Source: CBDDLD01 sp965250025 (GTDB lineage: Bacteria; Bacteroidota; Bacteroidia; Flavobacteriales; Flavobacteriaceae). Taken from it: 64,000 nucleotides of DNA. Both the position numbers and the translations under genes were made by a program. The notes beneath the pieces are model-generated. The model was not told where the DNA came from. It saw only the letters and a list, made by a program, of their open reading frames with translations, and searched no databases. Positions 1 to 10,038 of the stretch are shown one piece after another. The stretch spans positions 124,001 through 188,000 of the forward strand of contig OZ252283.1 of NCBI GenBank assembly GCA_965250025.1, written 5' to 3'. Position 1 is the stretch's first letter, and each line of letters opens with the position of its first letter.

Positions 1-2710
1 CATCATGAACTTGTAGTAACATTTTGGTTTTAAAATTACCAGCTTCAAGCTTCTCGTGAATATTGATCATTGCAATTTTAATAATATCTGCAGCACTACC
101 CTGAATCGGTGCATTTACAGCATTACGTTCGGCAGCACCTCTAACCACAGCATTTCTGGAATTGATGTCTTTCAAATAACGACGGCGTCCTAGCACCGTT
201 TGAACATAGCCGTTATCTCTTGCAAAATCTACTTGCTTACTCATATATGCTTTTAGCTTTGGGTACGTTTCGTAGTAAGTGTCGATTAAGTCTTTAGATT
301 CACTTCTGGATAGGTTGGTCTGATTGCTTAAACCAAAGGCAGAAACACCATAAATGATTCCGAAATTAACGGTTTTGGCATTACTACGCTGCTCCCGAGT
401 AACTTCACTGATAGGAACGTTAAATACTTTTGATGCAGTGGAAGCATGAATGTCTTCCCCGTTTTTAAAAGCTTCTATCATGGTTTCTTCTTCACTAAGC
501 GCAGCAATAATACGCAACTCTATTTGCGAATAATCCGCAGCCAATAAAGTATAGTCTTCATTGCGGGGAATAAAAGCTTTGCGGACTTGACGACCACGTT
601 CGGTTCGGATCGGAATATTTTGCAGATTAGGATTATTACTGCTCAATCGACCTGTGGCAGCTACCGTTTGCATGTAATCGGTATGAACATGCCCGGAAGT
701 ATCATCTACCTGAGTTGGTAAAGCATCTACATAAGTGCTTTTCAACTTGGTGAGGCCACGATAATCCAAAATATTTTGAATGATCTCATGGTCTTTCGCC
801 AGATAACTCAGAACATCTTCAGCAGTAGAGTATTGACCGGTTTTGGTTTTTTTAGGCTTGTCAACAAGCTTTAGTTTTTCAAACAAAATCACACCCAACT
901 GTTTTGGCGAGGCAATATTGAACTCTTCACCGGCAGCTTCATAGATACTTTTTTCAAGATTTTGAATATCATTACTTAATTCTTCAGACAATGCATTGAG
1001 AAAATCTTTATCTAAATTGATGCCTTCCAGTTCCATTTTAGCCAAAACGCGAAGCAAAGGAATTTCAATATCATCAAACAGTTTTTGAGTATTAGCTTCG
1101 CTAAGTTCTTTTTCAAAATGCTCTTTTAATTGTAGGGTAATGTCGGCATCTTCAACTGCGTATTCAGTTTGTTGATCTATAGGCACCTGACGCATGGATA
1201 GTTGGTTTTTCCCTTTTTTACCAATAAGTTCTGTAATGGATATAGGGGTGTAATTCAGGTACGTTTCTGCCAATACATCCATATTATGACGCATATCCGG
1301 GTTAATCAAATAATGCGCCAGCATGGTATCAAAGAGTTTGCCTTTGACATCAATGTTATATTTGGCTAATACTTTAATATCATACTTCAAATTTTGCCCA
1401 ATTTTTTCAATGGCTTCAGATTCAAAAAATGGGCGTAGTTGTTCAATAAGCTCTTGAGCTTCATCTTTATTTTCAGGAAAAGGCATATAAAAACCTTTAC
1501 CTACATCCCATGAAAAAGCAATCCCAACCAATTCTGCCTTAATGGGGTTAATGTCTGTGGTTTCAGTATCAAAGCAAACACTTTTTTGCTTCATTAGATT
1601 CTGTATGAAGAGTTTGGTTGCCATACCCGGAGAAACGCTCTGATACAAATGCGAAGTGGAAGCAGAAGTTGCTCTGGAGCTGCTTGCTACCTGCTCTTCG
1701 GAGGTAGTATTGTTATCACCAAACAAAGAAAATTGCCCGGCACCTGCAACCGCAGTAGCTTTTGGAGTTGGTTTAGCAGTAGTTGGTTTAGTGCTTGTAG
1801 TAGTATCGGTATTTGTGCTGGTGTCTTCGACAGAAAATGTTTTTATAAAGTTTTCAGTAAGTCTTCTGAACTCCAGCTCCTGAAAAATTTGTTTTACTTT
1901 TTCAATATCGGGGTGATCCAGCTCAAAATCTTTAGCATTGAATTCAACAGGCACATCAAGCATAATTGTTGCAAGTTTTTTGGACAGTAAACCGAGTTCA
2001 CCATTGGCTTCAACTTTTTCTTTCATTTTCCCTTTCAGCTGATCTGTATTGGCTAATAGGCCTTCCATACTGCCAAATTGCTGAATGAATTTTTTAGCCG
2101 TTTTTTCACCAACACCAGGTAATCCGGGGATGTTATCACTAGAGTCGCCCATCATTCCCAAAAAGTCAATAACCTGCATGGGCGTTTCAACTTCAAACTT
2201 TTTCTGAACTTCAGGAATGCCCCAGGTTTCATAACCGCCACCAAATACAGGACGATACATAAAAATATTTTCAGTGACCAATTGGGCAAAATCTTTATCG
2301 GGTGTTACCATATAGGTTTGATAGCCTTCTTTTTCAGCTTGTCGGGATAAAGTTCCTATAACATCATCAGCCTCATAACCTTCTTTAACCATAATAGGAA
2401 TATGCATAGCTTTAAGGATATTGTGGATATGAGGTATGGCTGTTTTAATACCTTCAGGAGTTTCATCACGATTGGCCTTGTAAGCTTCATACATCTCTAC
2501 ACGATCTACACTCCCGCCTTTGTCAAAACAAACCGCTAAATGATCGGGCCGTTCGCGTTTAATCACATCTAGGAGCGAATTCATAAAACCCATTATGGCT
2601 GAGGTATCCTCGCCTTTTGAATTAATTCTGGGATTTTTAATAAAGGCATAGTACCCTCTGAATATTAAAGCATAGGCATCTACAAGGAACAGTCTTTTTT
2701 GATCTGACAT
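1..2710 (-). CDS. polA: DNA polymerase I, 3' end cut by window edge
   Basis: Replication and repair polymerase. 903 codons are visible from the start ATG at 2708-2710. The last complete codon is the Asp of polymerase motif C (LLQVHD), so roughly 40 residues are missing. The order is an N-terminal FEN-type 5'-3' exonuclease (about 1-290, with GMMGDSSDNIPG), a low-complexity Thr/Ala/Ser linker, a 3'-5' exonuclease domain that keeps its first acidic pair (FDTETT, D381 and E383), and the polymerase domain with motif A (ADYSQIELR) and motif B (RSNAKTVNFGIIYG). The intact DxE suggests proofreading is retained, unlike Taq-type enzymes. The reading frame is open throughout with no disruption. Plus-strand open frames near 1.65-2.0 kb are shadows of the linker. 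Confidence 0.97.
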   Translation of the reverse strand, partial: MSDQKRLFLVDAYALIFRGYYAFIKNPRINSKGEDTSAIMGFMNSLLDVIKRERPDHLAVCFDKGGSVDRVEMYEAYKANRDETPEGIKTAIPHIHNILKAMHIPIMVKEGYEADDVIGTLSRQAEKEGYQTYMVTPDKDFAQLVTENIFMYRPVFGGGYETWGIPEVQKKFEVETPMQVIDFLGMMGDSSDNIPGLPGVGEKTAKKFIQQFGSMEGLLANTDQLKGKMKEKVEANGELGLLSKKLATIMLDVPVEFNAKDFELDHPDIEKVKQIFQELEFRRLTENFIKTFSVEDTSTNTDTTTSTKPTTAKPTPKATAVAGAGQFSLFGDNNTTSEEQVASSSRATSASTSHLYQSVSPGMATKLFIQNLMKQKSVCFDTETTDINPIKAELVGIAFSWDVGKGFYMPFPENKDEAQELIEQLRPFFESEAIEKIGQNLKYDIKVLAKYNIDVKGKLFDTMLAHYLINPDMRHNMDVLAETYLNYTPISITELIGKKGKNQLSMRQVPIDQQTEYAVEDADITLQLKEHFEKELSEANTQKLFDDIEIPLLRVLAKMELEGINLDKDFLNALSEELSNDIQNLEKSIYEAAGEEFNIASPKQLGVILFEKLKLVDKPKKTKTGQYSTAEDVLSYLAKDHEIIQNILDYRGLTKLKSTYVDALPTQVDDTSGHVHTDYMQTVAATGRLSSNNPNLQNIPIRTERGRQVRKAFIPRNEDYTLLAADYSQIELRIIAALSEEETMIEAFKNGEDIHASTASKVFNVPISEVTREQRSNAKTVNFGIIYGVSAFGLSNQTNLSRSESKDLIDTYYETYPKLKAYMSKQVDFARDNGYVQTVLGRRRYLKDINSRNAVVRGAAERNAVNAPIQGSAADIIKIAMINIHEKLEAGNFKTKMLLQVHD

Positions 2711-2811
2711 GAAATAAAGTTTTGAAGTCTATAAAACTACAAAAACTTGAGGGTTTATTTAAAATGCGATCTATAATTTATAGTCTATTATTAAAGCATT
2801 GTTTTGAATAA

Positions 2812-2842
2812 AAAAAGCCAATACAAACAGTATCGGCTTTTA
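2812..2842 (-). terminator. Rho-independent terminator
   Basis: AAAAGCC-A-ATAC pairs with GTAT-C-GGCTTTT around a 5-nt loop, with one A:C mismatch. On the minus strand it is followed by a run of T (the A run at 2809-2816). It lies 22 bp past the stop of the small gene at 2864-3130 and upstream of polA, so it should end the small gene's transcript. Confidence 0.75.
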
Positions 2843-2863
2843 CTTTAAATTATATGTTGAATT

Positions 2864-3130
2864 TTAGCAAAGTCTTTTTGTTTTCACCTTAATTTGTAAG
2901 CTTTTTCTATATGCTTTAATACTAATAATATCATTACTCTTTTTGTGCTTTAAGTTAATGATCTTAGTTTTCATTTTAGATGACGTTGAAGTTTTAGCTT
3001 TAACTTTAGTTGTGCTAACTTTAATAACTTCCTTAACAGGATTAACCTCATAATTAACAGCAACCTCTTTCTGAGCAAATGTCAGAAGTGGCAGAGTTAA
3101 AAATAATATGGCTATCAATCCTTTTTTCAT
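2864..3130 (-). CDS. Small secreted basic protein, unknown function
   Basis: 88 residues. The first 19 form a clear signal peptide (MKKGLIAILFLTLPLLTFA before QKE). The mature part is short and rich in Lys, Thr and Ser (for example KVKAKTSTSSKMKTK) with no Cys pair or recognised domain. It sits between polA and the aldehyde dehydrogenase, has its own terminator downstream, and is separated from the divergent gene by about 130 bp that must hold both promoters. Small Lys-rich periplasmic proteins of this sort are common in Flavobacteriia, but I cannot name a family. Confidence 0.7.
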   Translation of the reverse strand: MKKGLIAILFLTLPLLTFAQKEVAVNYEVNPVKEVIKVSTTKVKAKTSTSSKMKTKIINLKHKKSNDIISIKAYRKSLQIKVKTKRLC

Positions 3131-3259
3131 AATGAATAAAACTTTTTTGTTTTAAATTCGATTCAAAGAAATGGCAAATAAATATTGTATTTTAAATTTT
3201 TAGATGAAATAAGGAGATAACTAGATAAGTGGGAAAGCGTCGTAAAAAACATCGATGAA

Positions 3260-4717
3260 ATGCATAAAATGGGCGCTCAGCCCAATAAACACGTTAACAG
3301 ATCAATGGTAAATTATTCAGATAACAGGTATTTTGAACTGTTTAAAGCCCAAAAAGCCAATCAATTTAAGGTTGCAAACACCAGCTACAGCGAGCGAATA
3401 GGAAAACTCAATGCACTTCAACGAGCTATTGAAGTTACCTATAAAAGTGCCTTGAGAGCTGCACTATATAAAGATTTTAAAAAACCAGTCTTAGAAGCAG
3501 ATATGTCCGAGATCTATTTGGTGGTTAAAGAAATAAAGCATGCCAAAGCAAAGCTTCATAAATGGATGAAACAAAAGAAAGTGGGCACACCTTTAGCATT
3601 ATTGGGGACATCTTCAAAGATTGTTTATGAGCCCAAAGGAGTGTGTTTGATCATTTCACCATGGAACTATCCGGTAACCTTAACCTTTAGCCCTTTGGTG
3701 TCTGCAATTGCGGCAGGTAATACAGCCATAATCAAGCCCTCAGAATTGACTCCGAATACATCTGCGGTCATGGCTGAGATTGTAACAGCCTTGTTTGAAA
3801 AAGAAGAAGTGGCATTGGTAGAAGGCGAAGTCGATGTTGCCAAAGCGTTATTAGAGTTGCCATTCAATCACATTCATTTTACCGGATCGCCGACTGTTGG
3901 TAAACTCATTATGAAAGCAGCAGCAGCACATCTGACATCTGTAACTTTAGAGTTAGGAGGCAAGTCACCAACACTTATTGATAAATCGATAAACTTAGAG
4001 GCTGCGGTGGCCTCTGTGGTATGGATAAAGCATTATAATAATGGACAAACTTGTATTGCGCCAGATTATGTGTTGATTCATGAATCCTTAAAAGATAGGT
4101 TTGTTTCGCTTTATAAAGAAAAACTGGTGTCCTTTTATGGGAAGCATCCAAATCAGTCCAATGCATATAGCAGGGTTGTTAACGAACGACATTTTGAACG
4201 GCTTAAATCAGCTATTGAGGATGCAAAAACTTTAGGGGCTGCTATTGAGTCTGGAGGGACTTATGACAATAGCGATTTTTATATTTCTCCAACATTAATG
4301 TCTAATGTTCCCGAAAATGCAGTATTGATGCAGGAAGAGATTTTTGGACCGGTATTGCCAATAAGAACATATTCAACTTTAACGGAAGCGATTGACTATA
4401 TTAATACCAAAGAAAAACCTTTGGCATTGTATATTTACAGTAAGCGTAAAAAGACAATTAATCATATCATAAAAAGTACAAGAGCAGGAACTACAGGTAT
4501 TAATAATGCCGGACTTCAGTTTGTAAACCCCTATTTACCCTTCGGCGGAAGTAATAATAGTGGTATTGGAAAAGCACATGGTTACGAAGGCTTTAAATCA
4601 TTCTCTAACGCCAGAGCGGTATTAAAACAAGTGCATTGGGGGCCAATAGCATGGTTTAAGCCGCCTTATACAAAGTTTACACAAAAGCTGGCTGATTTGA
4701 CCATCAAGTGGTTTTAG
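3260..4717 (+). CDS. NAD(P)-dependent aldehyde dehydrogenase
   Basis: Oxidises an aldehyde to the carboxylate in the cytoplasm. The 485-residue protein has the ALDH signatures: SPWNYPV (133-139), FTGS (207-210) in the cofactor loop, the general base Glu in LELGGKSPT (E231) and the catalytic Cys in NNGQTCIAP (C265). Length and the C-terminal hydrophobic tail (GPIAWFKPPYTKF onward) fit the class-3-like branch that acts on fatty or aromatic aldehydes. An in-frame ATG at 3305 (MVNYSDNRYF) may be the true start, because the first 15 residues are not family-like. The 3' end overlaps the convergent glycosylasparaginase by 4 bp. The substrate cannot be read from sequence. Confidence 0.93.
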   Translation: MHKMGAQPNKHVNRSMVNYSDNRYFELFKAQKANQFKVANTSYSERIGKLNALQRAIEVTYKSALRAALYKDFKKPVLEADMSEIYLVVKEIKHAKAKLHKWMKQKKVGTPLALLGTSSKIVYEPKGVCLIISPWNYPVTLTFSPLVSAIAAGNTAIIKPSELTPNTSAVMAEIVTALFEKEEVALVEGEVDVAKALLELPFNHIHFTGSPTVGKLIMKAAAAHLTSVTLELGGKSPTLIDKSINLEAAVASVVWIKHYNNGQTCIAPDYVLIHESLKDRFVSLYKEKLVSFYGKHPNQSNAYSRVVNERHFERLKSAIEDAKTLGAAIESGGTYDNSDFYISPTLMSNVPENAVLMQEEIFGPVLPIRTYSTLTEAIDYINTKEKPLALYIYSKRKKTINHIIKSTRAGTTGINNAGLQFVNPYLPFGGSNNSGIGKAHGYEGFKSFSNARAVLKQVHWGPIAWFKPPYTKFTQKLADLTIKWF

Positions 4718-5718
4718 ATTTTAGCAAAGCACTCTGAATGGATGTATTTGGAATGACCACTTTGGTATTTCATGTAAGCAAACCCCTTGTGTATACAGTA
4801 AGCTCCGGTTTCGCCTTTTTTATTTAGTGCAATGTATGCGATTTGAAAATCTTTATAATGTTCGTTTTTGGAAACGACTCTTCGAATAGCTTCTTCACAG
4901 GCTTGCTGAGGGGACATGCCGTTGCGCATCAATTCTACAATAAGAAAGCTACCAACAGTTTTTATAACCTCTTCACCCATTCCGGTAGCAACAGCACCGC
5001 CTATTTCATTGTCAATAAATAACCCCGAGCCAATGATTGGAGAGTCTCCAACACGACCTTTCATCTTATAAGCCAGTCCCGATGTTGTACATGCGCCTGC
5101 AATATCGCCTTGCTGATCTATACAAAGCATCCCAATAGTGTCATGGTTTTCAATGTTAATAATAGGCTTATATTCAGGAGAGGTTTTCCATTCTTCCCAG
5201 GCTTTTTTAGAATATTCTGTAAGAAGGTTTTCTTTTTCAAATCCTTGTGCATAAGCAAAAGTTTCAGCGCCTTCTCCTGCAAGCATTACATGAGGCGTGT
5301 TATCCATGACTTGTTTGGCTAATGCAGCCACATGAGTAATGTTCTCTACGCAAACCACAGCACCACAATTGCCATCAGAATCCATGACACAGGCATCGAG
5401 TGTAACATTGCCTTCTCTGTCCGGAGCGCCACCTTTACCAACAGTAGTATTTTTAATATTTGCTTCTTCTACAGCAACACCAGCAATAGCTGCATCTAAG
5501 GCATTGGTGCCATTATCCAGAGCTTTACCCGCTGTGTTATTGGCTTCTTCGAACCCCCAGGTACATATGGCAATTGGAAGTACAGGTGAGTTTACAACTG
5601 GGTTAGTCTCATTCTCATTTCGTTCAGGTGTATTGTTGTTGCATGCATTCAAGGTGTTGCCTACAGCAAGACCTACCCCAGTTAAAGATGCGTTTTTAAT
5701 GAATTGTCTTCGCTTCAT
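4714..5718 (-). CDS. N4-(beta-N-acetylglucosaminyl)-L-asparaginase (glycosylasparaginase)
   Basis: An Ntn-hydrolase that cuts the GlcNAc-Asn bond, the last protein link of an N-glycan. The proenzyme normally cleaves itself just before a Thr that becomes the nucleophile. That site is seen as NHDTIGM with T194. TNALDAAIAGVAV, the GRVGDSPIIGSG segment and the GAVATGMGE segment are typical of the family. The N-terminus (MKRRQFIKNASLTGVGLAVG) looks like a Tat or lipoprotein leader ending at LNAC (C26), so export to the periplasm is likely, as for the Elizabethkingia meningoseptica enzyme. It overlaps the sugar transporter gene upstream by 4 bp and closes the minus-strand half of the N-glycan locus. 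Length (334) is normal. Confidence 0.95.
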   Translation of the reverse strand: MKRRQFIKNASLTGVGLAVGNTLNACNNNTPERNENETNPVVNSPVLPIAICTWGFEEANNTAGKALDNGTNALDAAIAGVAVEEANIKNTTVGKGGAPDREGNVTLDACVMDSDGNCGAVVCVENITHVAALAKQVMDNTPHVMLAGEGAETFAYAQGFEKENLLTEYSKKAWEEWKTSPEYKPIINIENHDTIGMLCIDQQGDIAGACTTSGLAYKMKGRVGDSPIIGSGLFIDNEIGGAVATGMGEEVIKTVGSFLIVELMRNGMSPQQACEEAIRRVVSKNEHYKDFQIAYIALNKKGETGAYCIHKGFAYMKYQSGHSKYIHSECFAKI

Positions 5719-7031
5719 ACGAGATTCTTTTTTGAATTTTTAAAGCCATACCATAAAATATAAGTATAGCATAAGATGATAAGGAGTAATGCTTTTTTAA
5801 ATCCAAATTCATCTGTGAAATGTCCGTATAGGGGAGGGATTAATGCGCCACCAACAATAGCCATACATAAAAGACCAGATGCTTTAGGCTTTAGATCATT
5901 TAAACCGTCTATGGCAAGGGTAAAAATGGTAGGGAACATGATAGAGTTAAAAAGGCCAACAGCCAAAATACTCCACATGGCTATGAGACCGGTAGAGGTG
6001 ATAGAGATCACGATCATAAGAATAGCTAACACAGCAAAAATGCCAAGAACTTTTCCCGGTTTCATGATTTTGGTTAGATAAGCCCCGGCAAATCTGCCAA
6101 TCATTGCGCCAGACCAGTAGAAAATGACGAAAATGCCTAACAATGCTTTACTGTCAGATGCTGTTATGGATTTATTAAAAAGTTTGGCCACAGTATTCGC
6201 AACATTCATCAGTGTATTACTACTCTCAATGACCGGGACTAGATTCATGTCTAAAAAATAATTCACTAAAAAACTTCCAATGGCAACTTCAGCACCCACA
6301 TAAAAGAAAATACCAATAACACCAAAAACCAGATTTTTTTGTTTTAAGACCTCTTTGTAAGTTCCGGAAGACGTTTCACTAATAAGCTTTGGAAGTTTGG
6401 CAAAGAAGAAAATACCAGCAATGAAAACGATAAATAAAGCCAGACCCAAAAAAGGGTTTTGAACGGCTGCAGCCTCAGCTGCTAAATAACTGTCTTTAGC
6501 TGTTTCTGATAATGCGGCAATCTCATCTTCGGTTTTCACAGCATCACTCAAAATAAACAATGCGCCAATTGCCGGTGCTATGGCTGTCCCCAATGAGTTA
6601 AATGCTTGCGAGAGGTTTAAGCGGCTCGAGGCACCTCTCTCGCTACCCAATACAGAAACGTATGGGTTGGCAGCAACCTGTAGGATTGTCATTCCGCCAG
6701 CTAGAATGAAATACGCTAACATGAAAATGCCAAATACACGGTAAGATGCTGCAGGATAAAATAGTAAACATCCAGTAGCCATGGTAAGTAGCCCTAAAAT
6801 GATACCCCGTTTATAACCTATTTTAGAAAGGATATAGCTAGCGGGAACAGAAAGTACAAAATAGGCGCCAAAAAATGCAAATTGTACCAAACCTGCCTGG
6901 AAATAGGTGAGCGTGAATAACTCTCTTAATCTGGGAATTAATGAGTCTACCAAAACGGTAATAAATCCCCATAAAAAGAATAAGGTAGTAAGAAGGATAA
7001 AGGAAGAACGATAGGATTTGGTTGAGTTCAT
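5715..7031 (-). CDS. MFS sugar transporter, FucP/GluP/NagP type
   Basis: 438 residues with about 12 hydrophobic helices. It carries the marks of the fucose/glucose-galactose:H+ symporter group: an N-terminal FFLWGFITVLVDSLIPRLRE-like stretch, ILQVAANPYVSVLG and SRLNLSQAFNSLGTAIAP. In Bacteroidota this group includes NagP, the inner-membrane N-acetylglucosamine porter. The gene lies 11 bp after the GH92 gene and overlaps glycosylasparaginase by 4 bp, so the three are one operon. Context suggests it imports GlcNAc or mannose set free in the periplasm by the neighbouring enzymes. The exact sugar is inferred, not shown. Confidence 0.92.
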   Translation of the reverse strand: MNSTKSYRSSFILLTTLFFLWGFITVLVDSLIPRLRELFTLTYFQAGLVQFAFFGAYFVLSVPASYILSKIGYKRGIILGLLTMATGCLLFYPAASYRVFGIFMLAYFILAGGMTILQVAANPYVSVLGSERGASSRLNLSQAFNSLGTAIAPAIGALFILSDAVKTEDEIAALSETAKDSYLAAEAAAVQNPFLGLALFIVFIAGIFFFAKLPKLISETSSGTYKEVLKQKNLVFGVIGIFFYVGAEVAIGSFLVNYFLDMNLVPVIESSNTLMNVANTVAKLFNKSITASDSKALLGIFVIFYWSGAMIGRFAGAYLTKIMKPGKVLGIFAVLAILMIVISITSTGLIAMWSILAVGLFNSIMFPTIFTLAIDGLNDLKPKASGLLCMAIVGGALIPPLYGHFTDEFGFKKALLLIILCYTYILWYGFKNSKKNLV

Positions 7032-7042
7032 AACAGTTAAGG

Positions 7043-9997
7043 TTATTTTACAATAATTTCATCGACAAAGATCCAGCTTCTGCCATCGTGTTTGTAACCC
7101 AAATGCCATTCGGGTAAAACGCCTAGTTTTTTGGCTACAATTTTAACATATCTGGCACTGTAGCCTCTCATAGAAAAATCTATGGTTTTTATTTCGGAAT
7201 TTTCGGAGGGTTCAGCGGCATCAATAATTTGTTTGGGAAGATCTTTGTAGAACCGTCTGGGATTGTCAGACACATAACATTCCACTTCCGTAGGATAAAA
7301 AATCCAAGAACGCTGATCTTGCAAAAAGTTAACACTAATAGTATCTATAGGTTTTACACTTCCAAGATCTACAATAGCAATAACATCTTCGTTCCAGTAG
7401 CCTTGCCAGGTGCCCGTTCTAAAATCTTCTGTTCCAAGAATACCATCAATTAAGGCATTTTGCCCTCCGCCATTATATTGATTGGCGTACTCGGTTTCGA
7501 GTTTAATAGACAGTTTGGGATCTATCTTATAAAAATCTGTAGTAAGCGTAGCACTTCTAATACCGTCTTTTTCAGAATAGGTAAACAATTCTATTGCTTT
7601 ATCTATAACAAGAGGAGTTTCATAGGTTTTAAAGTCGCCTTTATTACCCAATCTGTAATAAATAGTCGCTTCAGGATCTACATTATTTAAAACGACTTCA
7701 GTTTGTCCTTTAAAAGCAACATCGCCTTTAGCAATAAAAGGCGCGGGTACAATTGTATGATCTTTGATCTCGGTTACAGGCGCATTACCGGGAAGGCTTC
7801 CCCATGATGAAGGGCTATCGGTCATAAAGAACTCTAACTTTCCGCCTTTAATAATATCTTCATGTGTTATGTAAGTAACATCAAGTGCAGTTCCATTTAA
7901 AAGAACATGATCTATATACGTATTGTTATCATTATTGTTATGCACAATAACGTTAAATGTTTTTCCATCTTTTAATCGAATGGAGGCGCGATCTATAATA
8001 GGGTTTCCAATGATATAATCGTTACTTCCGGGTGTTACAGGATAAAAGCCTAAACTGCTAAATACATACCAGGCACTCATTTGCCCGCAATCTTCATTGC
8101 CAGAAATACCATCAGGCGCATTGTTGTATAATTCGGTCAAAATCTGGTGGACTTTTTCTTGAGTTTTATGAGGTTGGTTTACGAAATTATAGAGGTAGGC
8201 CATATGATGACTTGGTTCATTGCCATGAGCATATTGACCAATTAGCCCGGTAATATCAGCCTGATCGCGTCCGGAAGTTGCTTTTCTGGCAGAGAAAATT
8301 TCATCCAGATGGGCTTCAAAATGTGCTTTCCCGCCGTGTAATTCAATCAAGCCTGAAATGTCTTGGGGTACATAATTGCTATACTGCCATGCATTGGCTT
8401 CCGTGTAATTGAAGTTGACTTCGTAGGGATCAAAAGGGGAGAACCATGTATTTCTAAACCGACCACGCATGAACTTAGATTCCGGATCAAAGATATTCTT
8501 GTAGTATTGTGCACGTTCAGTAAATACCTTATAATCTTCTTTTTTGTTCATTGCTTTAGCCATCTGGGCTATGGTCCAATCGTCATAAGCATATTCCAGC
8601 ATTTTAGATACCGATTCGCTTTCTTTTTCCACAGGAATGTAACCTAAAGCTTTATACCATTTTAACCCTAATTTGTCTTGCATTGCAGAATGTTTCATGG
8701 CTTCAAATGCCTTTTCTTCATCGTAGCCTCTGATGCCTTTAATATAGGCGTCGGCAATAACGGGAACAGCATGATAACCGATCATACATCCTGTATAATT
8801 AGCAGAAAGATCCCAGATGGGCATAATACCACCTTCATCATATTTGGCTAAAAACGTATTTACAAAATCATTAGTACGGTCTGCTTCAATTATGGTATAT
8901 AATGGATGAGCTGCTCTATAAGTATCCCATAAGGAGAACACAGTGTAGTAGTCAAAATCATTGGTTTTATGGATTTCCAGATCCATACCTCTATAGCGAC
9001 CATCAACATCCTGATATAGATTTGGAGCAAGCATACTGTGATATAAGGCCGTGTAGAAATTGATTTTACGATCCTTATCGTTACTTTCTATGACTATTTT
9101 TTCAAGTTGAGCTTCCCAAGTGCTTTGAGCATTCTTTTTTACAACTTCAAAAGAGTGACTGCCAATTTCCTGTATTCTGTTGTTTTTGGCACCATCTTCA
9201 TCTACAGCACTAATGCCAATACGAACCTCAATAAGATCATTGTCGGGATTGTCAAAAAGGAGAGCAGCTTTCTTACTGTGATACTTATAGTTTTTGGAAA
9301 CCGTGAGACCGTCACCATCATAAGCAATGCCTTTAATGGGTTTCGAGAAATGAATATCGTAAAACAAACGCTGATCTGTAGCCCAGGCTTTTGAATGCCT
9401 GTAACCTCTGATGTGAGTGCTGTCTATAAATTGAATTTTATAATCCAAAACTTCATCACGATGTGCCAAATCTATAATAAGGTACTGATCTTCAGGAGAT
9501 GGGTACGTGTACTTATGTATACCGCTTCGGTTAGAAACGGTAAGTTCAACATCGATATTGGTGTGGTCTAAATGCACTTTATAGTAGCCGGGCTCGGCAA
9601 TTTCATTCTCATGAGAAAAATGATCGCGATAGCCTTTTTTTCCATCAGCGCCGTTATTGAAATTAATAGCATTCGTAGGCATTAATAGAATGTCGCCGTA
9701 GTCAGAAACTCCGGTGCCACTCAAATGCGTGTGCGAGAATCCATAGATATAGTCGTCAGAATAATGATAACCCGAACAACCATCCCAACCATCCAATCGA
9801 GTATCTGGACTCAATTGCATCATACCAAAAGGCATGGATGCTCCGGGATAGGTGTGTCCATGACCACCGGTGCCTATAAAAGGGTTTACATAGTTAATGA
9901 GGGATTGATCTTTTTCGGCTAATGCAGTTGAAGTATCATCTTTACAGTTAGAAAACAAAATGAGTATAACTAAAAGCGAATAGAATTTGAGTTTCAT
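7043..9997 (-). CDS. GH92 exo-alpha-mannosidase lipoprotein with CHB_HEX_C and discoidin-like C-terminus
   Basis: Ca-dependent inverting alpha-mannosidase that trims mannose from N-glycans. A lipoprotein signal ends at Cys-19 (FSNC). The GH92 core has NPFIGTGGHGHTYPGA near the N-terminus, GQYAHGNEPSHH, and the hallmark GNEDCGQMSAWYVFSSLGFYP with the general-acid Glu at E635. After about residue 765 come a chitobiase-type C-terminal domain (TIYYRLGNKGDF) and an F5/8C-like domain (NALIDGILGTEDF to SWIFVDEIIVK). At 984 residues it is longer than the usual ~750 because of these tails. It is the first gene of the minus-strand operon, and its start is only 41 bp from the divergent GH20 start. No SusD or SusC lies nearby. 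Confidence 0.95.
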   Translation of the reverse strand: MKLKFYSLLVILILFSNCKDDTSTALAEKDQSLINYVNPFIGTGGHGHTYPGASMPFGMMQLSPDTRLDGWDGCSGYHYSDDYIYGFSHTHLSGTGVSDYGDILLMPTNAINFNNGADGKKGYRDHFSHENEIAEPGYYKVHLDHTNIDVELTVSNRSGIHKYTYPSPEDQYLIIDLAHRDEVLDYKIQFIDSTHIRGYRHSKAWATDQRLFYDIHFSKPIKGIAYDGDGLTVSKNYKYHSKKAALLFDNPDNDLIEVRIGISAVDEDGAKNNRIQEIGSHSFEVVKKNAQSTWEAQLEKIVIESNDKDRKINFYTALYHSMLAPNLYQDVDGRYRGMDLEIHKTNDFDYYTVFSLWDTYRAAHPLYTIIEADRTNDFVNTFLAKYDEGGIMPIWDLSANYTGCMIGYHAVPVIADAYIKGIRGYDEEKAFEAMKHSAMQDKLGLKWYKALGYIPVEKESESVSKMLEYAYDDWTIAQMAKAMNKKEDYKVFTERAQYYKNIFDPESKFMRGRFRNTWFSPFDPYEVNFNYTEANAWQYSNYVPQDISGLIELHGGKAHFEAHLDEIFSARKATSGRDQADITGLIGQYAHGNEPSHHMAYLYNFVNQPHKTQEKVHQILTELYNNAPDGISGNEDCGQMSAWYVFSSLGFYPVTPGSNDYIIGNPIIDRASIRLKDGKTFNVIVHNNNDNNTYIDHVLLNGTALDVTYITHEDIIKGGKLEFFMTDSPSSWGSLPGNAPVTEIKDHTIVPAPFIAKGDVAFKGQTEVVLNNVDPEATIYYRLGNKGDFKTYETPLVIDKAIELFTYSEKDGIRSATLTTDFYKIDPKLSIKLETEYANQYNGGGQNALIDGILGTEDFRTGTWQGYWNEDVIAIVDLGSVKPIDTISVNFLQDQRSWIFYPTEVECYVSDNPRRFYKDLPKQIIDAAEPSENSEIKTIDFSMRGYSARYVKIVAKKLGVLPEWHLGYKHDGRSWIFVDEIIVK

Positions 9998-10038
9998 TAA
10001 AAAATGATTACTAATTTTAATGCATCTAATATACTAAA
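9998..10038. promoter_or_regulatory. Very short divergent control region between GH92 and GH20
   Basis: Only 41 AT-rich bases separate the two start codons. Both N-terminal lipoprotein signals begin exactly at these starts, so the starts are probably right. At least one promoter must overlap the coding region of the other gene, which would couple the two arms of the N-glycan locus. I see no clear TANNTTTG match in the 41 bp. Confidence 0.4.

Noticed and set aside
1649..1990. Two overlapping plus-strand frames of 75-113 codons
   Set aside because: They lie opposite the Ala/Thr/Ser-rich linker and exonuclease part of polA, which is open throughout on the minus strand.
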